64,000 bases of DNA from Fagopyrum homotropicum (GCA_033239125.1 BSWB01000001.1:141747981-141811980); one strand, 5' to 3'; shown: positions 10,295 through 23,532, counted from the first letter of the stretch. A program made the numbers and translations. The notes: a model not told the origin generated them from the sequence alone.

Positions 10295-12547
10295 TCAAAT
10301 GATAGATCCTTCTATATCATGACTTGAAGGTGATGTAGCTTCCTTCTCCTTTAATGCCTTTGCTCTAGCTCTAGTGATTGATCATTGTATAGTTGATACT
10401 TATAATGGGCATTGATCATACTCCCCTTCTTGAAAAGGATTCGTCCTCCAATCATCACCATGCTCATCACTAGTCTCATAAGGACTCAAGTCTCCTACAT
10501 TGAAGGTAGGGCTCACGCCATATTCCTCCTGAAGCTCGAAAACATAAGTGTTGTTGTCAACCTAACATTTCACTCAAAACAGTCTATCTCCCTTTGGAGA
10601 CAACTTAGAATTCCTATTCTCCGGAAAATCCTCATTCCTTAGGTACAACCAAACTAGATATCCTGGCTTGAATAACATTTCTTTGCGATTCCGATTTACC
10701 ATGACTTCCACGTCTTTAACCTTCTCTTCTTGCCTTATGCATGTCTTTTCATGCAACTGCTTGAGGAATTGCACCTGTTTTTCTACATTAAAATCTACTC
10801 ACTCCTCGACAAGAAACAATATAAGATCAAAAGGGGCCAAAGGAATCAAACCATAGACACACTCAAAAGGCGTTAGGTTAGTAGAAGAATGCATGTTACG
10901 ATTATATGCAAATTCAACATGAGGCAAGACATATTCCCAAGTATTCAAATTATCCTTCAAAACAGTCTGCAAAAAGATAGTTAAGGTCCTATTAGTAACC
11001 TCCATTTGACCATCCGTTTGAGGATGAGTAGAGATCGAAAATAACAACCTAGTTCATAGCTTTCCCCAAAGAGTCTTCCAAAAGAAACTAAGGAAATTAA
11101 CATCTCTATCACTCACAATAGTCCTAGTTACTCCATGTAATTTAAAAACTTCCCTAAAGAACAAGTTAGCAACATTATAAGCATCATCGGTCTTATGACA
11201 AGCAATAAATGAGCCATCTTAGAAAAACGATCAACAACCACCAAAATAGAATCTCTCCCCTTCTCAGTGCTAGGTAAACCTACAACAAAGTTCATACTAA
11301 TGTCTAGCCATGGTGAGGTAGGCGTAGGTAAGAGAGTGTACAAACCATGTGGTTTCAATCTAGCCTTAGCTTTCAAGCATACAAGATATCTCTTAATCAT
11401 ATTCTCAACATCTTTAAGCATAAGAGGTCAATAAAAGTGTGAATGAAACATATAAAATGTCTTATCGCTACAAATATGTCCCATTAAATCACCAATATGA
11501 GCTTCCTCAAGAAGTAAAAATCTAAAAGAACATTTAGGAGTGCACACTTTATCCTCTTGAAATAGAAAAGCCTCAAATAGATAGAACTTATCTTGAGGCC
11601 GTGTAGTGCAATGGTTAAAAACGCCACCAAATCAATATCATCCCCATATAGATCCTCAATGTAATAGAAACCTAAATCTTTAGAATCCATAGTAGTGATC
11701 AAAGAATGTCTCCTAGAAAGGGCATCAACAACAACATTATCTTTTCCTTTTTTATACTTAATGACATATGGCAAGTTTCTATAAATTCCATCCATCTACC
11801 ATGCCTCCTATCCAACTTTTCTTGACTTCTAAAATATTTTAAGGACTCGTGATCAGTTTTAAGGATAAATTCATTAGGCCAAAGGTAATGTTGTCATGTC
11901 TTGAAAACTCAAAATAATGCATACAATTCTTTATCATATGTCGAATAACTCAAGCATGCTCCTTTCAATTTCTCACTAAAGAATGCAAGCAGCTTACCTT
12001 CTTGCATGAGCACTTCTCCAATGTCAATTCCAGATGCGTCACACTCAACCTCAAATGGTTTAGTGAAATCTAGAAGTGCTAGAAGTGGTGCATGTGATAG
12101 TTGCCACTTCAACTCCTGAAAGGCCTTCTCTTGTGCATTTCATCACTTGAAGTGTACTTGCTTCTTCGTGAGAGATATCAAGGGGGCTGCAATAGTACTA
12201 ATATCCCGTACAAAACTTATATAAAGTGTTGCTTGACTGTGGAATGATAAAAAATGTCTGATTGTGATAGGTGTAGGTCACTCTTGGATGGCCTTAATCT
12301 TATCTTCATCCACTTATAGACCTCTTGAAATCACTACAAATCTAAGAAAAATAACTTAAACTCACATTTCTTAATATTAGCATATACAGATTCATTTCGA
12401 AAAGTTCCGAGTACTTCCCTCATGTGTTCTTGAGGATCCTCAAGTGATTTGTTGTAGATGAGAATGTCATCAAAGTAGACAACCACGAATTTGCCAATGA
12501 AGTGACGTAAGACATGATTCATCAATCTCATAAAAGTTCTAGGAGCA
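10295..12547 (-). pseudogene. K pol remnant: RT (partial), RNase H, integrase
   Basis: Starts inside RT: the active-site box YFDD is kept near 12475. RNase H follows (ECDASG near 12030, TDHESLKY near 11850), then integrase. In the integrase the first catalytic Asp is replaced (ISMNF for the usual SMDF). The second Asp and the Glu context (GQMEVTNR near 11010) survive in different frames. The C-terminus keeps RTNPFQEGE-like and ITRARAKALKEKE wording, ending at TGA 10295-10297. At least five frameshifts or stops break the frame. Non-functional. Confidence 0.8.
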
Positions 12548-13389
12548 TGATGACATGAATTATGACCTATATTTAGGCATACATTTATATAGATTTTCCG
12601 TTTATTTTGCATGCAAAGACATACATTCATAACAATTATGGTTATATTCACCTATATTGTTAGAATAGAGATCTACATAGAGTTTTATTGCATTTGTAGG
12701 TAATTTGGTGAATTATGGAGAGAAATGGAATATTTAAGGATTAAGCCTTGATGCGAAACAAAAAGGAGCATAAAAGGAAGCTAGGAACACGCTGGAGTGG
12801 ACTCTGATACCAGCGGGCTTAACTTCTTTTTCGGCCCAAAATTTAGGGTTTATCTATAAGCTGCAGTTTATCTTTAAGCTAGGGTTTATCTTTAAGTTGC
12901 AATCAATCTTTAAGGCCCATGCTTGTAAAACCCTAGATTTATCTCTCTATAAATATTTCTTAGCCTTTAACGTTAAGAGGATGCCCCACGGAAGTTGGTT
13001 TCCGAACCCCAACAAAGACGGCTGATTTTAAGGAAGGATTACTTGGAGTTGAAGGAAGAAGAAGAGAAGAGATTTTGTAAGGTTTTCTTGGAGGATTCTA
13101 GTGAGTTGTTATCATCTTTTGGAACACTTATTGACGATTGTTTGATTGTTTTGCATCATTGATTATCGGAAACCTTTGTTGAGTGTTTTATTCCCTTTCT
13201 TTGATATCTTGATTATATATTTGATTGCTTTGAACATGATGATTGTTGGCTAAAAACCCCTGTGATTCTAGAGTGATTAGTTGAAGGTTGTGGTATAAAC
13301 GATGAAAGAATAGACCTTTATCGTGAGTGGACCCAGAAAGTTGAGTTAACTCTAAACCGAAACCCGTCTCGGGCTGTTCTTGGATTCTT
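12548..13389 (+). mobile_element. Element L: truncated H-type LTR (plus)
   Basis: Begins tgatgacatgaattatgacc and follows the H LTR sense strand for the first ~170 bp. It carries a short repeat array (12845-12916, units around gggtttatctttaagctgc) where H has its minisatellite. A TATA box, ctataaatat, follows at ~12945. Element F begins at 13390, so the rest of L is lost. Confidence 0.8.
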
Positions 13390-14504
13390 TGTAACACCCC
13401 AAATCCGCGGGACCCGGGGCGCTTTTGGGCTAGGATCTCACAGTGGACCCCAAACCTAGCTTGACAATAAGTTCACTGGATCTTACAACAAGACACAAAT
13501 AGATTAAAACCAAATACATAAACTATACAATATATATATATCAAAAGGTTTACAACATCACAACCGAGTAACAAAACGGCAAACCATAAACATCTGAGTA
13601 CAAAACACCCCAAAAGCCCATGCACAACCTAGTGTACAGAAACCCTCAGCTAATCACCCATATGACTCACTCTGTAGTCTTCCTAACCTACAGATCATCT
13701 ACAACACGTTGTGAAACCGTTAGCTAACAGAAATGAATAAGAATGAAGAAGTAGCACATATAACACATCAACACATCACATCACGCTATGTGCACACGCA
13801 AATCCATTTATTATCTTTACTTAAGTTATGCCATTACTAATTCATTTCCTTGTGACACGCGGAGTAAACTCCCAACGCCTCTGTCCCCGTTTCCCCTCAG
13901 GTTTGGAATGGTGTCAATTATCACCACCTAGAGGACTACTCACAAAGAACTCCCTAGCCACCAAATTCTAGGCTAGGCAAGTTACCACTGTCCGTTATCA
14001 TACACTTGGGCCAATTAATATGCATGTAGGTTCATCCTAGTCCGGTTAGGTTATAAATGCAACACACATATGCACACACAACCACAACACACACTCAAAC
14101 CAATAACTGATCGCTAAGTAAGTTCCAAGGACTTACCTGACTCCATCGCAATCCGTATCAAGTGGTCACGGCTTCTCCTCAGGGAAACAATTAGTGTCTG
14201 CATCAGCAAAGCACAACAATATCAACATCGTCACAAGGATAGAAGATTCCACCTCCTAAACCGTATAACCATTCTCAACTCATAACTCAAATCCAAACAT
14301 CAAGAGCACATCATAACTCACAAATGCCTAGGGCATTACCTCAAACACATACTAAACCTTCACGCCATAACCAACATTTACAACATCATGATATCCTCAA
14401 CTTGTTCTTATACCTAGCATGCCTTTAAGCCCCTCATGCTAGGAAAGGAAAGGATCCATACCACCATAGGTAGGTCCTGCAGAAGACGAACATGCATGAC
14501 AGGA

Positions 14505-14612
14505 AGACGCAGGGGCAAAGCACTGGAAGGCGTAGGGGCGGCTCCTTGGTGGCACAGGGGCGGCGACACACTGCCGCAGGGGTGGATCCTTGGTGGCGCA
14601 GGGGCGGCTTAT
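14505..14612 (-). repeat. GC-rich word cluster 1 in the F LTR
   Basis: Five spaced copies of a gcaggggcgg-like word (for example gcgtaggggcggctcc and gcgcaggggcggct) in about 105 bp. They lie downstream of the F TATA box in transcript sense. The short open frames here are probably a by-product of the GC-rich repeat. Confidence 0.7.
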
Positions 14613-15104
14613 GTGGAGAAGGTGATCCTCGACTTCTCTTCGACCCTTCACTTCTTCATCATCCAGTAACCATACATATACATATATATATATACATATA
14701 TACATCAATAGAAGCCTAGGAGGATCAACACAAGATCAACTTGTGGGAATTCATCATCAAGGAAGAGGAAGAAGAGGAAAGAAGGAAGAAAGAGGAAGAA
14801 ATGATGAAGCTTACCACAATTGGGATAAACAAAAGAAAGATCAACACCAACACACTTCAGCTGGCTATCTACAACTCAGCATCATATCTATCATCATCAT
14901 TAATCTAAGCTCAAAACACAACAACTCTCTTGCAAGATCAAAGAAAACCAAGAAGAAGATCTAAGGAGGAAGAGAAGAGAAGAAGAAGAACGTGAGGAGA
15001 AGAAGCCTGGAGAATGAAGGAAACCCTTCATCTAAAGCAAAGGCAGCTTATAAAGGAAGTTATGGGTAAAGCACGGGTCAAAGGGTCAACAAAGGTGGTT
15101 CCAG

Positions 15105-15235
15105 CCGCAGAAATCCGCAGGGGCGGATCCCTGAGCCGCAGGGCCGGTCAGCAGGGTATTGGGGCGGTCCATAGAGCCGCAATGCTGGCTCATCCCTGGC
15201 TCAGCACTTGCGTCTCAACTGAGGCGCAGGTGCGG
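15105..15235 (-). promoter_or_regulatory. GC-rich palindrome cluster 2, upstream of the F promoter
   Basis: Contains the palindrome ATCCGC-AGGG-GCGGAT at 15113-15128 and related copies (gccgcagggccgg, gcgcaggtgcggga). It lies 50-180 bp upstream of the F LTR TATA box in transcript sense, the same placement as the palindromes of other families here. Confidence 0.65.
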
Positions 15236-15267
15236 GATCCCTAGAAGACGAAGGCTCTTACATCACA

Positions 15268-15280
15268 CTCCCCTAAAAAT
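15268..15280 (-). other. Polypurine tract of F
   Basis: The sense strand reads ATTTTTAGGGGAG directly before the LTR start. It follows AAGTTTCGGGACGAAACTT, a near-perfect inverted repeat. The remaining 15281-15701 is 3' UTR with no coding signal. Confidence 0.8.
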
Positions 15281-15701
15281 AAGTTTCGTCCCGAAACTTG
15301 AACAATTCCCAAATCCTCTCGGACCCATGTGCCGAGGTATAAACACTCTCTCTATCGGAGGCATCACATCTCCGTTCATAAAATCACCACCTATAAGATT
15401 CTATAATATCAAAGCACATCATGGAGAAATCATCTACTCCAGCAACACCATCACACTACTAAACAAGGCATAGAGGTAAACCATCTCTAGCATTCATAAC
15501 CACATCACAATAGCATGGATGAATAACCATCTCCAACTAATCTTAATCATATCACGATAGCATGGAGGAAAGAACCATCTCCAGCTATGTCATAACTCGC
15601 GCTAGCAAACAAGATCTAATAAGATCGTATATACACATCACAGCTAGCAAGAAAACACATCATATCACATAAACACACAACATACACTCACCAAGATAGC
15701 A

Positions 15702-18700
15702 TTAAGATCTACTCGTGGATCCTACAGGTGCATCTATGTCGACATAGAACTCTCGATAGTTCCTCTGGATACCATCCTCAGTGTCCCATGTGGCCTCCTC
15801 AGGTCCTCGTCTCGACCACTATATCCTCAACATAAGTATGTCGTTCGAACGCATGCGTCTTACACCTCTTTCTAGGATTGCAATCGGGTGCTCAACAAAA
15901 GTGTGGTCTGACTCAACCACTAAGTCATCATAGCTGATGATGTGTCTCGGATTTGGTATGCACCCCCTCACTTGAGACACATGAAACACAAGGTGAACAC
16001 CCTCTAACCTCGGTGGCAAAGACAATTTGTATGCTTCTCTCCCTACTCTGTCTAGTATCTCAAAAGGACCGACATATCGGGGACTTAACTTCCCCTTTGT
16101 GCCAAAACGTCTAATGCCTCGCGTCGGAGATACTCTCAGCCACACATGAGCTCCAACTCTGAACTATAGAGGTCGACGCCTCTTGTCTGCATACGACATC
16201 TGGCGACTTTGTGCATCCAACATTCTCTCTCTGATCAGGGCTACTCGAGCCATATCATCCTGAATCTGCCCGGTGTTAAACCACTAACACTACTAGGCTC
16301 ATCCCGACATAATGGCGTATAACATCTACGCCCATACAATGCCTCATATGGGGCCATCCCGATCGATGCATGCCAACTGCTGTTGTATGAGAACTCAACC
16401 AATGGGAGGTAATTTGACCATCCTTGTCCCCAATCCAGCACACAAACTTGCAAGATGTCCTCCAGCGTCTGAATGGTCCTCTTTGACTGACCATCTGTTT
16501 GAGGATGAAACTCAGTCGTGAAGTGCAAACTCGTCCCTAAAGCATTCTAAATTTTCTGCTAGAACCTTGAGGTAAATCGTCCATCTCGATCTGAGACGAT
16601 CGTCCTCGGTACACAATGGAGTCGCACTATACGCCTAGTGAACTCCTCAACCAATCTTCTCACTAGCCACATTTCCTTGATAGGAAGGAAATGTGCAGTC
16701 TTCGTCAGTTTGTCAACCACAACCCAGATTTCATCAAAGCTCCTGCTCGGTCTCAATCCTGTCACAAAGTCCATGGAGATGTCCTCCCACTTCCACTGCG
16801 GTACTGTCAATGGATGAAGCTCACCTCCAAGTCTGCAATGCTCAATCTTGACCTGCTGACAGGTCACACCCTGAGCCACAAATATGGCTAGATTAGGCTT
16901 CAACCCTCCCTACCAATATGAACGTCTCACATCCTGATACATCTTACTCGCACCTAAGTGTACGGAGTAAGGTGTGGAGTGAGCCTCCTGCAAAATCCTT
17001 TGTCTTAGATCCGTATCTGCGGGTACACAGACGTGATCGTGGTGTCTCATCACTTCATCTACTCCTATAGAGAACCGTGGGGCATCACCACGAGATATTC
17101 TCTCTCGTATCCTCATCAACGTCGGGCAGGTCCCTTGCTTCTATTGGATCTCACCCAAAAGATCAAGTAGAACCTCTAAAGTAATCAACTAGGCATCCTC
17201 ATCAGGAAATTGGATGTCCATCTCTAGCCAAGATAGATCCCTCTATAACTGAGGTTGTATTGTTAGTCTCGCAACCGCCTTCTCTCGAGGCGTCTTTCAG
17301 CTCAAGGCGTCGGCGACAACATTCGCCTTCCTTGGATGGTACAAAATCTTAAGGCCAAAGTCCTTGATCAGCTCAAGCCATCTACGTTGGCGGTTATTCA
17401 ATTCCCGCTGCGTGAAAATATACTTCAAACTCTTATGGTCTGTGAAGATCTAACATGTAGCACCATACAAGTAATGTCTCTTGATCTTCAATGCATGAAC
17501 TACCGCTGCCAACTCCAAATCACGAGTCGGGTAGTTCTCCTTGTAAGGCTTCAACTGTCTAGACGCATATGCAATCACTCTACCGGGTTGCATCAGAATA
17601 CATCCCAAGCCTAGCTTGGATGCGCCACTATAGACTACAATGTCCTTTGTGTCCCCCGGCTGCGCTAAGATGGGAGCGGAAGTCAAATGTCTCTTCAGCT
17701 CCTCAAAACTTAGAGTACACGGCTCGGATCATGCAAACCAGGTAGTCTTCCTCAACAGGCTGGTAAGTGGACAGACAATCACAGAAAATCCCTCCACAAA
17801 CCGATGGTAATAATTGGCTAAGCCATGAAACCTGCACACTTCCTTGACTTTCGTCGGTGTCATCCATGCTGCAACTGACTCTATCTTCGCCGGATTAACC
17901 TTGATCCCATCAGCAGAAAAAATGCTACTTTTGGCATCCAAAACTCGCACTTAGAGAACTTGACATACAGTTCTCTATCCCGCAAAACTCGCATCACTAT
18001 CCTAAGATATCTTGCATGTTCCTCTCTACTACGAGAGTACACCGAGATATTGTCTATGAAGACCACCACAAACTGATCCAGGAAGTCGATGAATATGCCA
18101 TTCATCAATTCCTTAAAGACGGTAGGCGTATTCATGAACCCAAATAGCATCACTACAAACTCGTAGTGGCCATACCGAGTCCAAAATGCCATCTTATGCA
18201 CATTCTGCTCTCTCACCCTCAGCTGGTGATAACCCGAGCACAAATCGATCCTGGAGAACACAGTCACTCCCTGAAGCTGATCTAACAAGTGATCGATGCA
18301 AGGCAATGGATACTTATTCTTGATGGTCAACTTGTTCAACTCTCTGTAGTCAATTCACAATCTCAACGATCCGTCCTTCTTCCACATGAAGAGGACATGT
18401 GCTCCCTACGGGGATACGCTAGGGTGAATGAAGCCCTTTTCACCTAACTCTTTGAGTTGATTCTTCAACTCTAACAACTCGATAGGCTCCATACGGTATG
18501 GGGCCTTCGAGATCGGTTTCGTACCAGGCTCCAACTCGATACCGAAATCTATGCTCCTCTGAGGCGGCAGACTAGACGGCTCGACAAACACATCTGTAAA
18601 CTCACAGACCACTAGGATGTCCTCTAGTGTTGGACTCTCGCCGTCCTTCATGGCATAATACCAGAAAGAATCACAATCTTGTGCGACCAATCTTGCTGCA

Positions 18701-20193
18701 CGTACTACACTGATAACCATACCTGATTTCCCAAGGTCCCAACCTCGGAAAATCTCGATCTGACCTAATTCGGTAGAGACCGTCACGGTCCTCCTACCTA
18801 CATCCAATACAACATGATGTCTATCCATCCAATCCTTACCCAAAATGACTTCTTCATGCACCAGCGGCATGACAAAGAAGTCCACAACCAAATAACGGTT
18901 TCCTAAATGTATAGGACAACCGTGTACCTCTAACCTAACCCTTATCTGGTTACCCTGTCAAGAAAGGTCTACCCTCTACTGTATCTAAGGTTAGTCTATC
19001 AATGCATGTATCAGAAATGAAAGAGTGCATGACACCCATATCAAACAAAACTCTAATAGGTAAACATTAATCAGAATGGTACCTGTTATAGATGGTGATT
19101 GCGGCTTCTCAACACTCCTCGGCTAAAAAACTTGACCTCGGGCTCCTCTGGTGTCACTGGTACCATCATCTCTACCTCTACCTTTGCTCGGTCCTAGAGC
19201 AGAACCCTTAGTAGTAGAATGGTCTGGGACTCTGCGATGTCCTTGTGTCTTGTGTTAAGGTGGTCTCTGCCCACCTTCTACTGCACCAGCAGGGGAAGAG
19301 CCCTGATGTGACGACGCCTTGCCCTGACGGCAAAACGTAGCCCTATGTCTTGACTTCCCGCAATAGAAGCAAGTCACTAGCATTCTAGGGCAATCAACTC
19401 GGAAATGCCCTGACCCTCCACAGTTGTAACACTGTCGGCCCCTCTTAGAATTCTATGCAGACACTGGATAACTCAGGTGGCCTTGAGTCTGGCGTCACCC
19501 GTATCCAGATGCTCCTACACTTTCTGCTCAATACGCTATCTCTTCTTAGACCATCCCGTTTGAGAACTCCTCCTTCGGGTAGCCTTCTCACGCTCGTAAT
19601 TTGAGGCTTTGACCAGGTAATTGATCAATGACTCGCATTGAAAACCCGCCATGTAAGAACGTGTACTCTCCCCTAGTCGGCGGGAGAACAGATACACGTG
19701 CTGGTCCTCAGAAGGTGCAGCTAGACCCAATAATGCCAACTCCTCCTGGAAAAAACTAATGGCATCAACAATGGGCACATCCTCAAAGCTCTCTATACTG
19801 CTCTGGAGCTCTAACAACCTCAACAACACGTGTCGGTGTAACTGGCATCTAAGTAGCTCCCTGGGACAACTCAGAAGATCCCACCTGTGTTGGTAGATTC
19901 GGGGCACGTCTACCAGCTATGGCAACCTCTTCAACCCGTCTAATGTACACGCGGAACTCTGGTCCCCTTATAGAGACATGAACCGAGTCATTTGACTAGA
20001 CTCGCTAAGATCTTTGTCTCGCAGCTCCACCACTCCTAGTCTCAGGAACGACAATCTCAGTTACCTCCTCATGTACATCCTCTGTTATAGGCGGATCAAC
20101 AACGCGAACTAGTCCCTAACCTATCACTATTGGAGGAAGAGGGAGTCTACCCCTACCTCGTCCAACTACAGACGTCGCTCTACTCCGAGCCAT
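15702..20193 (-). pseudogene. F gag-pol with chromodomain
   Basis: ATG at 20193, in the context RSRATSVVGRGRG shared with D. Gag keeps two CX2CX4HX4C knuckles (CYNCGGSGHFRVDC and CFYCGKSRHRATFC, 19340-19445). Protease region ~18400-18960; RT ~17700-18420; RNase H ~17290-17690; integrase 16241-17119. The C-terminal chromodomain (15705-15860) is recognised by GPEEATWDTEDG and NYREFY, and marks a chromovirus. Damage: many stops and frameshifts, RT active site FIDN for the usual FIDD, integrase Glu replaced by Lys (GQSKRT for GQSERT), and an amber in the chromodomain. Inactive. Tekay/Del assignment is from general wording. Confidence 0.85.
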
Positions 20194-20225
20194 CTGTGGG
20201 GTATCCCACCTAACTTATAAGGCTA

Positions 20226-20247
20226 TATATATATATGCCATATGTAA

Positions 20248-20302
<55 letters not shown>
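20226..20302. repeat. (AT)n microsatellite in the F leader
   Basis: TA repeats of about 75 bp between the probable leader and gag of F. D has a shorter TA run at the matching place (27691-27704). Bases 20303-20356 are residual leader before element G. Confidence 0.9.
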
Positions 20303-20304
<2 letters not shown>

Positions 20305-20356
20305 ACTGTGAAGAACCGTAAGGTGAATATAAAGGATATAAATCCTCTAGAAGGGG

Positions 20357-21112
20357 TGATAGCATGCATTATAGTCTATACTTTGAGATTGGTTTGGACG
20401 TTTATCTTCATAAATCTGCATGTATGGATGTATATTCTTGATCATTATGTTGTTTTGTTTACCTTTGCAACAAATCAAGGTCTACACCTAGTTTTGTTGT
20501 AATTGTAGGGAAAATAACACGTTTTGAAGCGATATGGAGATAAGGGATCTAAGGAGTCATTGGAGCTAGATTATAGAACATTGAGGAGCTACAAGAAAGG
20601 CTTATGAACCATGGAAATTGGACAGAAGATTGATTTTGGACCAGATTAGAGAGATTTACACGTAGCGGAGGATCACCTCAGATGGGTACAATGTCACCTC
20701 GACCGAGGTGATTTTTCCGCTGGGCTGGACCAAGGCGAACGGCTCACAACCCATAAGATCTTTTATTTTTGGCTGAAGATCTTTTACTTTTAGCAAGTGT
20801 TTTTCCTATATAGTGGGATGGATTTTCTGGATGGAAGCATGTCTTAGATCTGGAAGTTGAAGGAAGTTGATTAGCTAGGAAGATTGAAGATATTCCAAGG
20901 AAGGAAGGAAGTTGGCTTTGAAGATAAAGTTGAAGGCTTTGAAGGAAGTTGTAAGGTTTTCTTAGATTATTTGATTGTTGTCTTTTGGTTTCTGATTGAG
21001 GAACACAGTTTGCTTGTTTGATTGATTGTTTTATTGAGTTATTGAGACCTTTGAGGTTTTCTTGTTTGAATATTGATTCCCTTTTCATATATTTGATTAT
21101 TGTTATCATGAT
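20357..21112 (+). mobile_element. 5' LTR of G, truncated
   Basis: Starts tgatagcatgcattatag. It contains the family-1 palindrome at 20695-20710, about 95 bp before a TATA-like cctatatag (20805-20813). It stops at atcatgatga, joined directly to the protease-coding sequence through a few shared bases (gatgatcccgg). Confidence 0.85.
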
Positions 21113-23290
21113 GATCCCGGTTTGTTTTGCATTCGCATCGAAGTCGGGGATGTGACTTATGCGGCACTTTGTGATCTAGGAGCTAGTGTGAGCATCATTC
21201 CTCTAGCACTTTGTAAGAAGATCGGTCTTGGAGATCCCAAGCCCGTGAAGATGACTTTATACATGGCGGATCGTTCTATTACTCGTCCCGTTGGAATCTT
21301 GGAGGACGTTCCCGTCAAGCTAGGTAATTTCTATATACCTATAGATTTTGTTGTGTTGGCCATTCTTGCAGATTATCCTATTGCCATCACTCTTGGAAGA
21401 CCATTTCTTGCAACATCGGGTTGCAACGTTGATTGTAACAACGCCAAGTTGTCATTCAATATTGGTGAAGATCATGTGGAGTTTGCACTCTTAACTACGA
21501 TGAGAGAAGAACCTTTAGAGGATGATATCTTCAACATCTGTGATGAAGAAGATTTTCGAGAATTGGTGAGCTCTATCTTAGTTAAAGATCCTCTTGAGAA
21601 ATTTTTGAGTTTTAGTATGATGGAGGAAGGTGTAGATATTTTGTGTGATGCATATGTACGAAGCTTGGAAGCATTGGAAGCGGATCCAGGAGCTGGATTC
21701 GACAAACTCATTCAGGAGACGAAAAGCACATTAGGTTTCGGTCACCCTCCCAGTACCTCGACCAAAATGGTTTCTGGAGCAAGCGAGGTTACCTTCTCTA
21801 GAGAGTATCTCGGTCCATCTACTCAGTCCACGACCAAGACAGTTTCCAAAGCAAGCGAGATGGTGTCAACTGAAGATCACCTCGGTGCACCACCTCGACC
21901 TGACCCTAGATGCCTCGAGAAGGACGATCTACCCATTTATGATTGATTCCCTCATGAGCATTTGCATTTGGTGGAGCATTGGCTTTGCCAAGTTTCTAAT
22001 GGTAAAGAGCCTTGGTATGCTGATATTGTTAATTATCTTATTTGTCAGGAAATACCTCCAAGATTGACATACGCTCAAAAGAAGAAGTTCTTCAAAGATG
22101 TACGTCACTACTATTGGAACGGACCCTTACTCTTCAAGAGAGGCCCAGATGGGATGCTTCGGCGATGCATTCCGGAGGATGAGACTACTAGTGTCATACG
22201 TCATTGCCACTCACTTCCTTTTGGAGGACATGCTAGCACTCACAAAACGTGCGCCAAGGTATTACGTGCTGGTTTCTTTTGGCCTACTTTATTTAAGGAT
22301 GTGCAAGCGTTTGTTGTTTCTTGTGATGCATGCCAAAGAACAGGAAATTTATCTAGGTTAAACAAGATGCGACTTAATATATCCAGGAAGTCGAAATCTT
22401 TGATGTATGAGGAGTCAATTTTATGGGACCTTTCCTATCATTTGCTAGGAACCTCTACATTCTCTTAGCTGCTAATTACGTCTCTAGGTGGGTGGAAGCC
22501 ATTGCTTCTCCCACTAATGACGTCATGGTGGTTGTGAAGTTCTTCAATAGAACTATCTTTCCACGTTTTGGGACACCGCGAATCATCATCATCGATGGAG
22601 GGACACATTTCATCAACCAGAAGTTCAAGGTACTTCTATCGAAGGATGGGGTGACCCCCAAGGTAGCAACCCCTTATCATCCTCAAACTAGTGGGAAGGT
22701 GGAGATCTCTAATAGAGAAATCAAAGCAACTTTGGAGAAGATTGTTTCAAGGACGAGGAAGGATTGGTCCATGAAGTTGGATGATGCTCTTTGGGCATAT
22801 AGGAACGCATTGAAGACTCTCATAGTTACCACACCTTACAATTTGGTGTATGGGAAGTCTTGTCATCTCCCCGTTGAGTTGGAGCACAAGGCATATTTGG
22901 CGATCAAATGGCTAAACTTCGACATCAAGGAAGCTGGGGAGAAGAGGCTTTTGGATATCAATGAGTTAGAAGAGTTGCGCTTAAACGCTTATGAGAATAC
23001 CAAAATCTACAAAGAAAGAACAAAGATATGACATGACAAACATATCATCCCTAAGGAGTTTAAAGAAGGGGATCTTGTTCTACTCTTCAATTCCCACCTC
23101 CGCCTCTTTCCAAGTAAGTTAAAAATCTTGATGGACAAGACCTTACGTTGTGAAAAATGTCTTTTCCCATGGTGTAGTTGAAGTATGGGGTGAAGCTAGA
23201 GGAAGCTTTAAGGTCAACGGTCATGGTTGAAGAAGTACCGACCGGAAGTTCCAGCTGAGGAGATTGCACCTTTGCATCTCATTTAAGAGT
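21113..23290 (+). pseudogene. G pol remnant: protease and integrase, no RT/RNase H
   Basis: Protease 21122-21470 keeps the Athila-type active site CDLGAS (near 21172) and ILGRPFL-like wording (TLGRPFL). After its acidic linker (to ~21910) the frame jumps straight to EKDDLPI, which in I and B follows RNase H, so RT and RNase H are deleted. The integrase zinc domain follows (HCHS...CDACQ, ~22200-22345), then a frameshift near 22390. The core keeps the second Asp (DGGTHF) and Glu (KVEISNREI); the first Asp position is changed by a C-to-T-type substitution and a stop. Integrase C-terminus runs to ~23260 with further frameshifts. Inactive as found. Confidence 0.85.
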
Positions 23291-23532
23291 GACGTACGGT
23301 CCAACTAGCGACCTTAAACCAAGTGCTTCTTGGGAGACAACCCAAGGTATTGCTTTCTTTTCCCTTTCCTAGTTTAGTTTAGATAGTTTGCTTTGTGTTG
23401 TGTGTGTCCTCTTATACAGGAATCAGGTGTTCTCCAAGAAAAAATTACAACTCAGGAACTACATGGAAGGACTGATGTTCGAGAAATTTAGAAAACGGAG
23501 TTTGATGAGACACATCTCAGGTGCTATCATAG

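Larger units (their letters stand above)
9302..12547 (-). mobile_element. Element K: Reina/CRM-like chromovirus fragment
   Basis: K reads right to left from mid-RT to the pol C-terminus and then a 3' LTR-like region. Lineage is suggested by RNase H and integrase wording (ECDASG, YSTYDKELYAL, TDHESLKY, RTNPFQEGE), typical of chromoviruses near Reina/CRM. The 5' LTR, PBS, gag, protease and first half of RT are missing, cut off by LTR L at 12547. The left edge abuts the H LTR. No target duplication or LTR pair can be shown. Confidence 0.75.
13390..15267 (-). mobile_element. 3' LTR of F
   Basis: 1878 bp from TGTAACACCCC to catcaca on the plus strand (TG...CA on the sense strand). It has a TATA-like TTTATAAG (sense) at ~15048-15056. 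There is a consensus splice donor CAGGTAAGT (sense, 14131-14139) conserved in the E LTR. Two clusters of GCAGGGGCGG words flank the promoter. First-100-bp similarity to E and D LTR ends assigns the family. Confidence 0.85.
13390..20356 (-). mobile_element. Element F: Tekay-like chromovirus, 5' LTR lost
   Basis: Right to left: leader with AT microsatellite, gag with two zinc knuckles, protease, RT, RNase H, integrase and C-terminal chromodomain (15702-20193), 3' UTR, polypurine tract, then a complete 3' LTR (13390-15267). It appears to have entered the L LTR, but its own 5' LTR and PBS are missing: at 20357 the Athila element G starts. A target duplication therefore cannot be tested. Confidence 0.85.

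Noticed and set aside
14436..14719. Overlapping GC-rich frames on both strands
   Set aside because: They fall on the GCAGGGGCGG word cluster in the F LTR and differ in frame and strand; best explained as repeat by-products.
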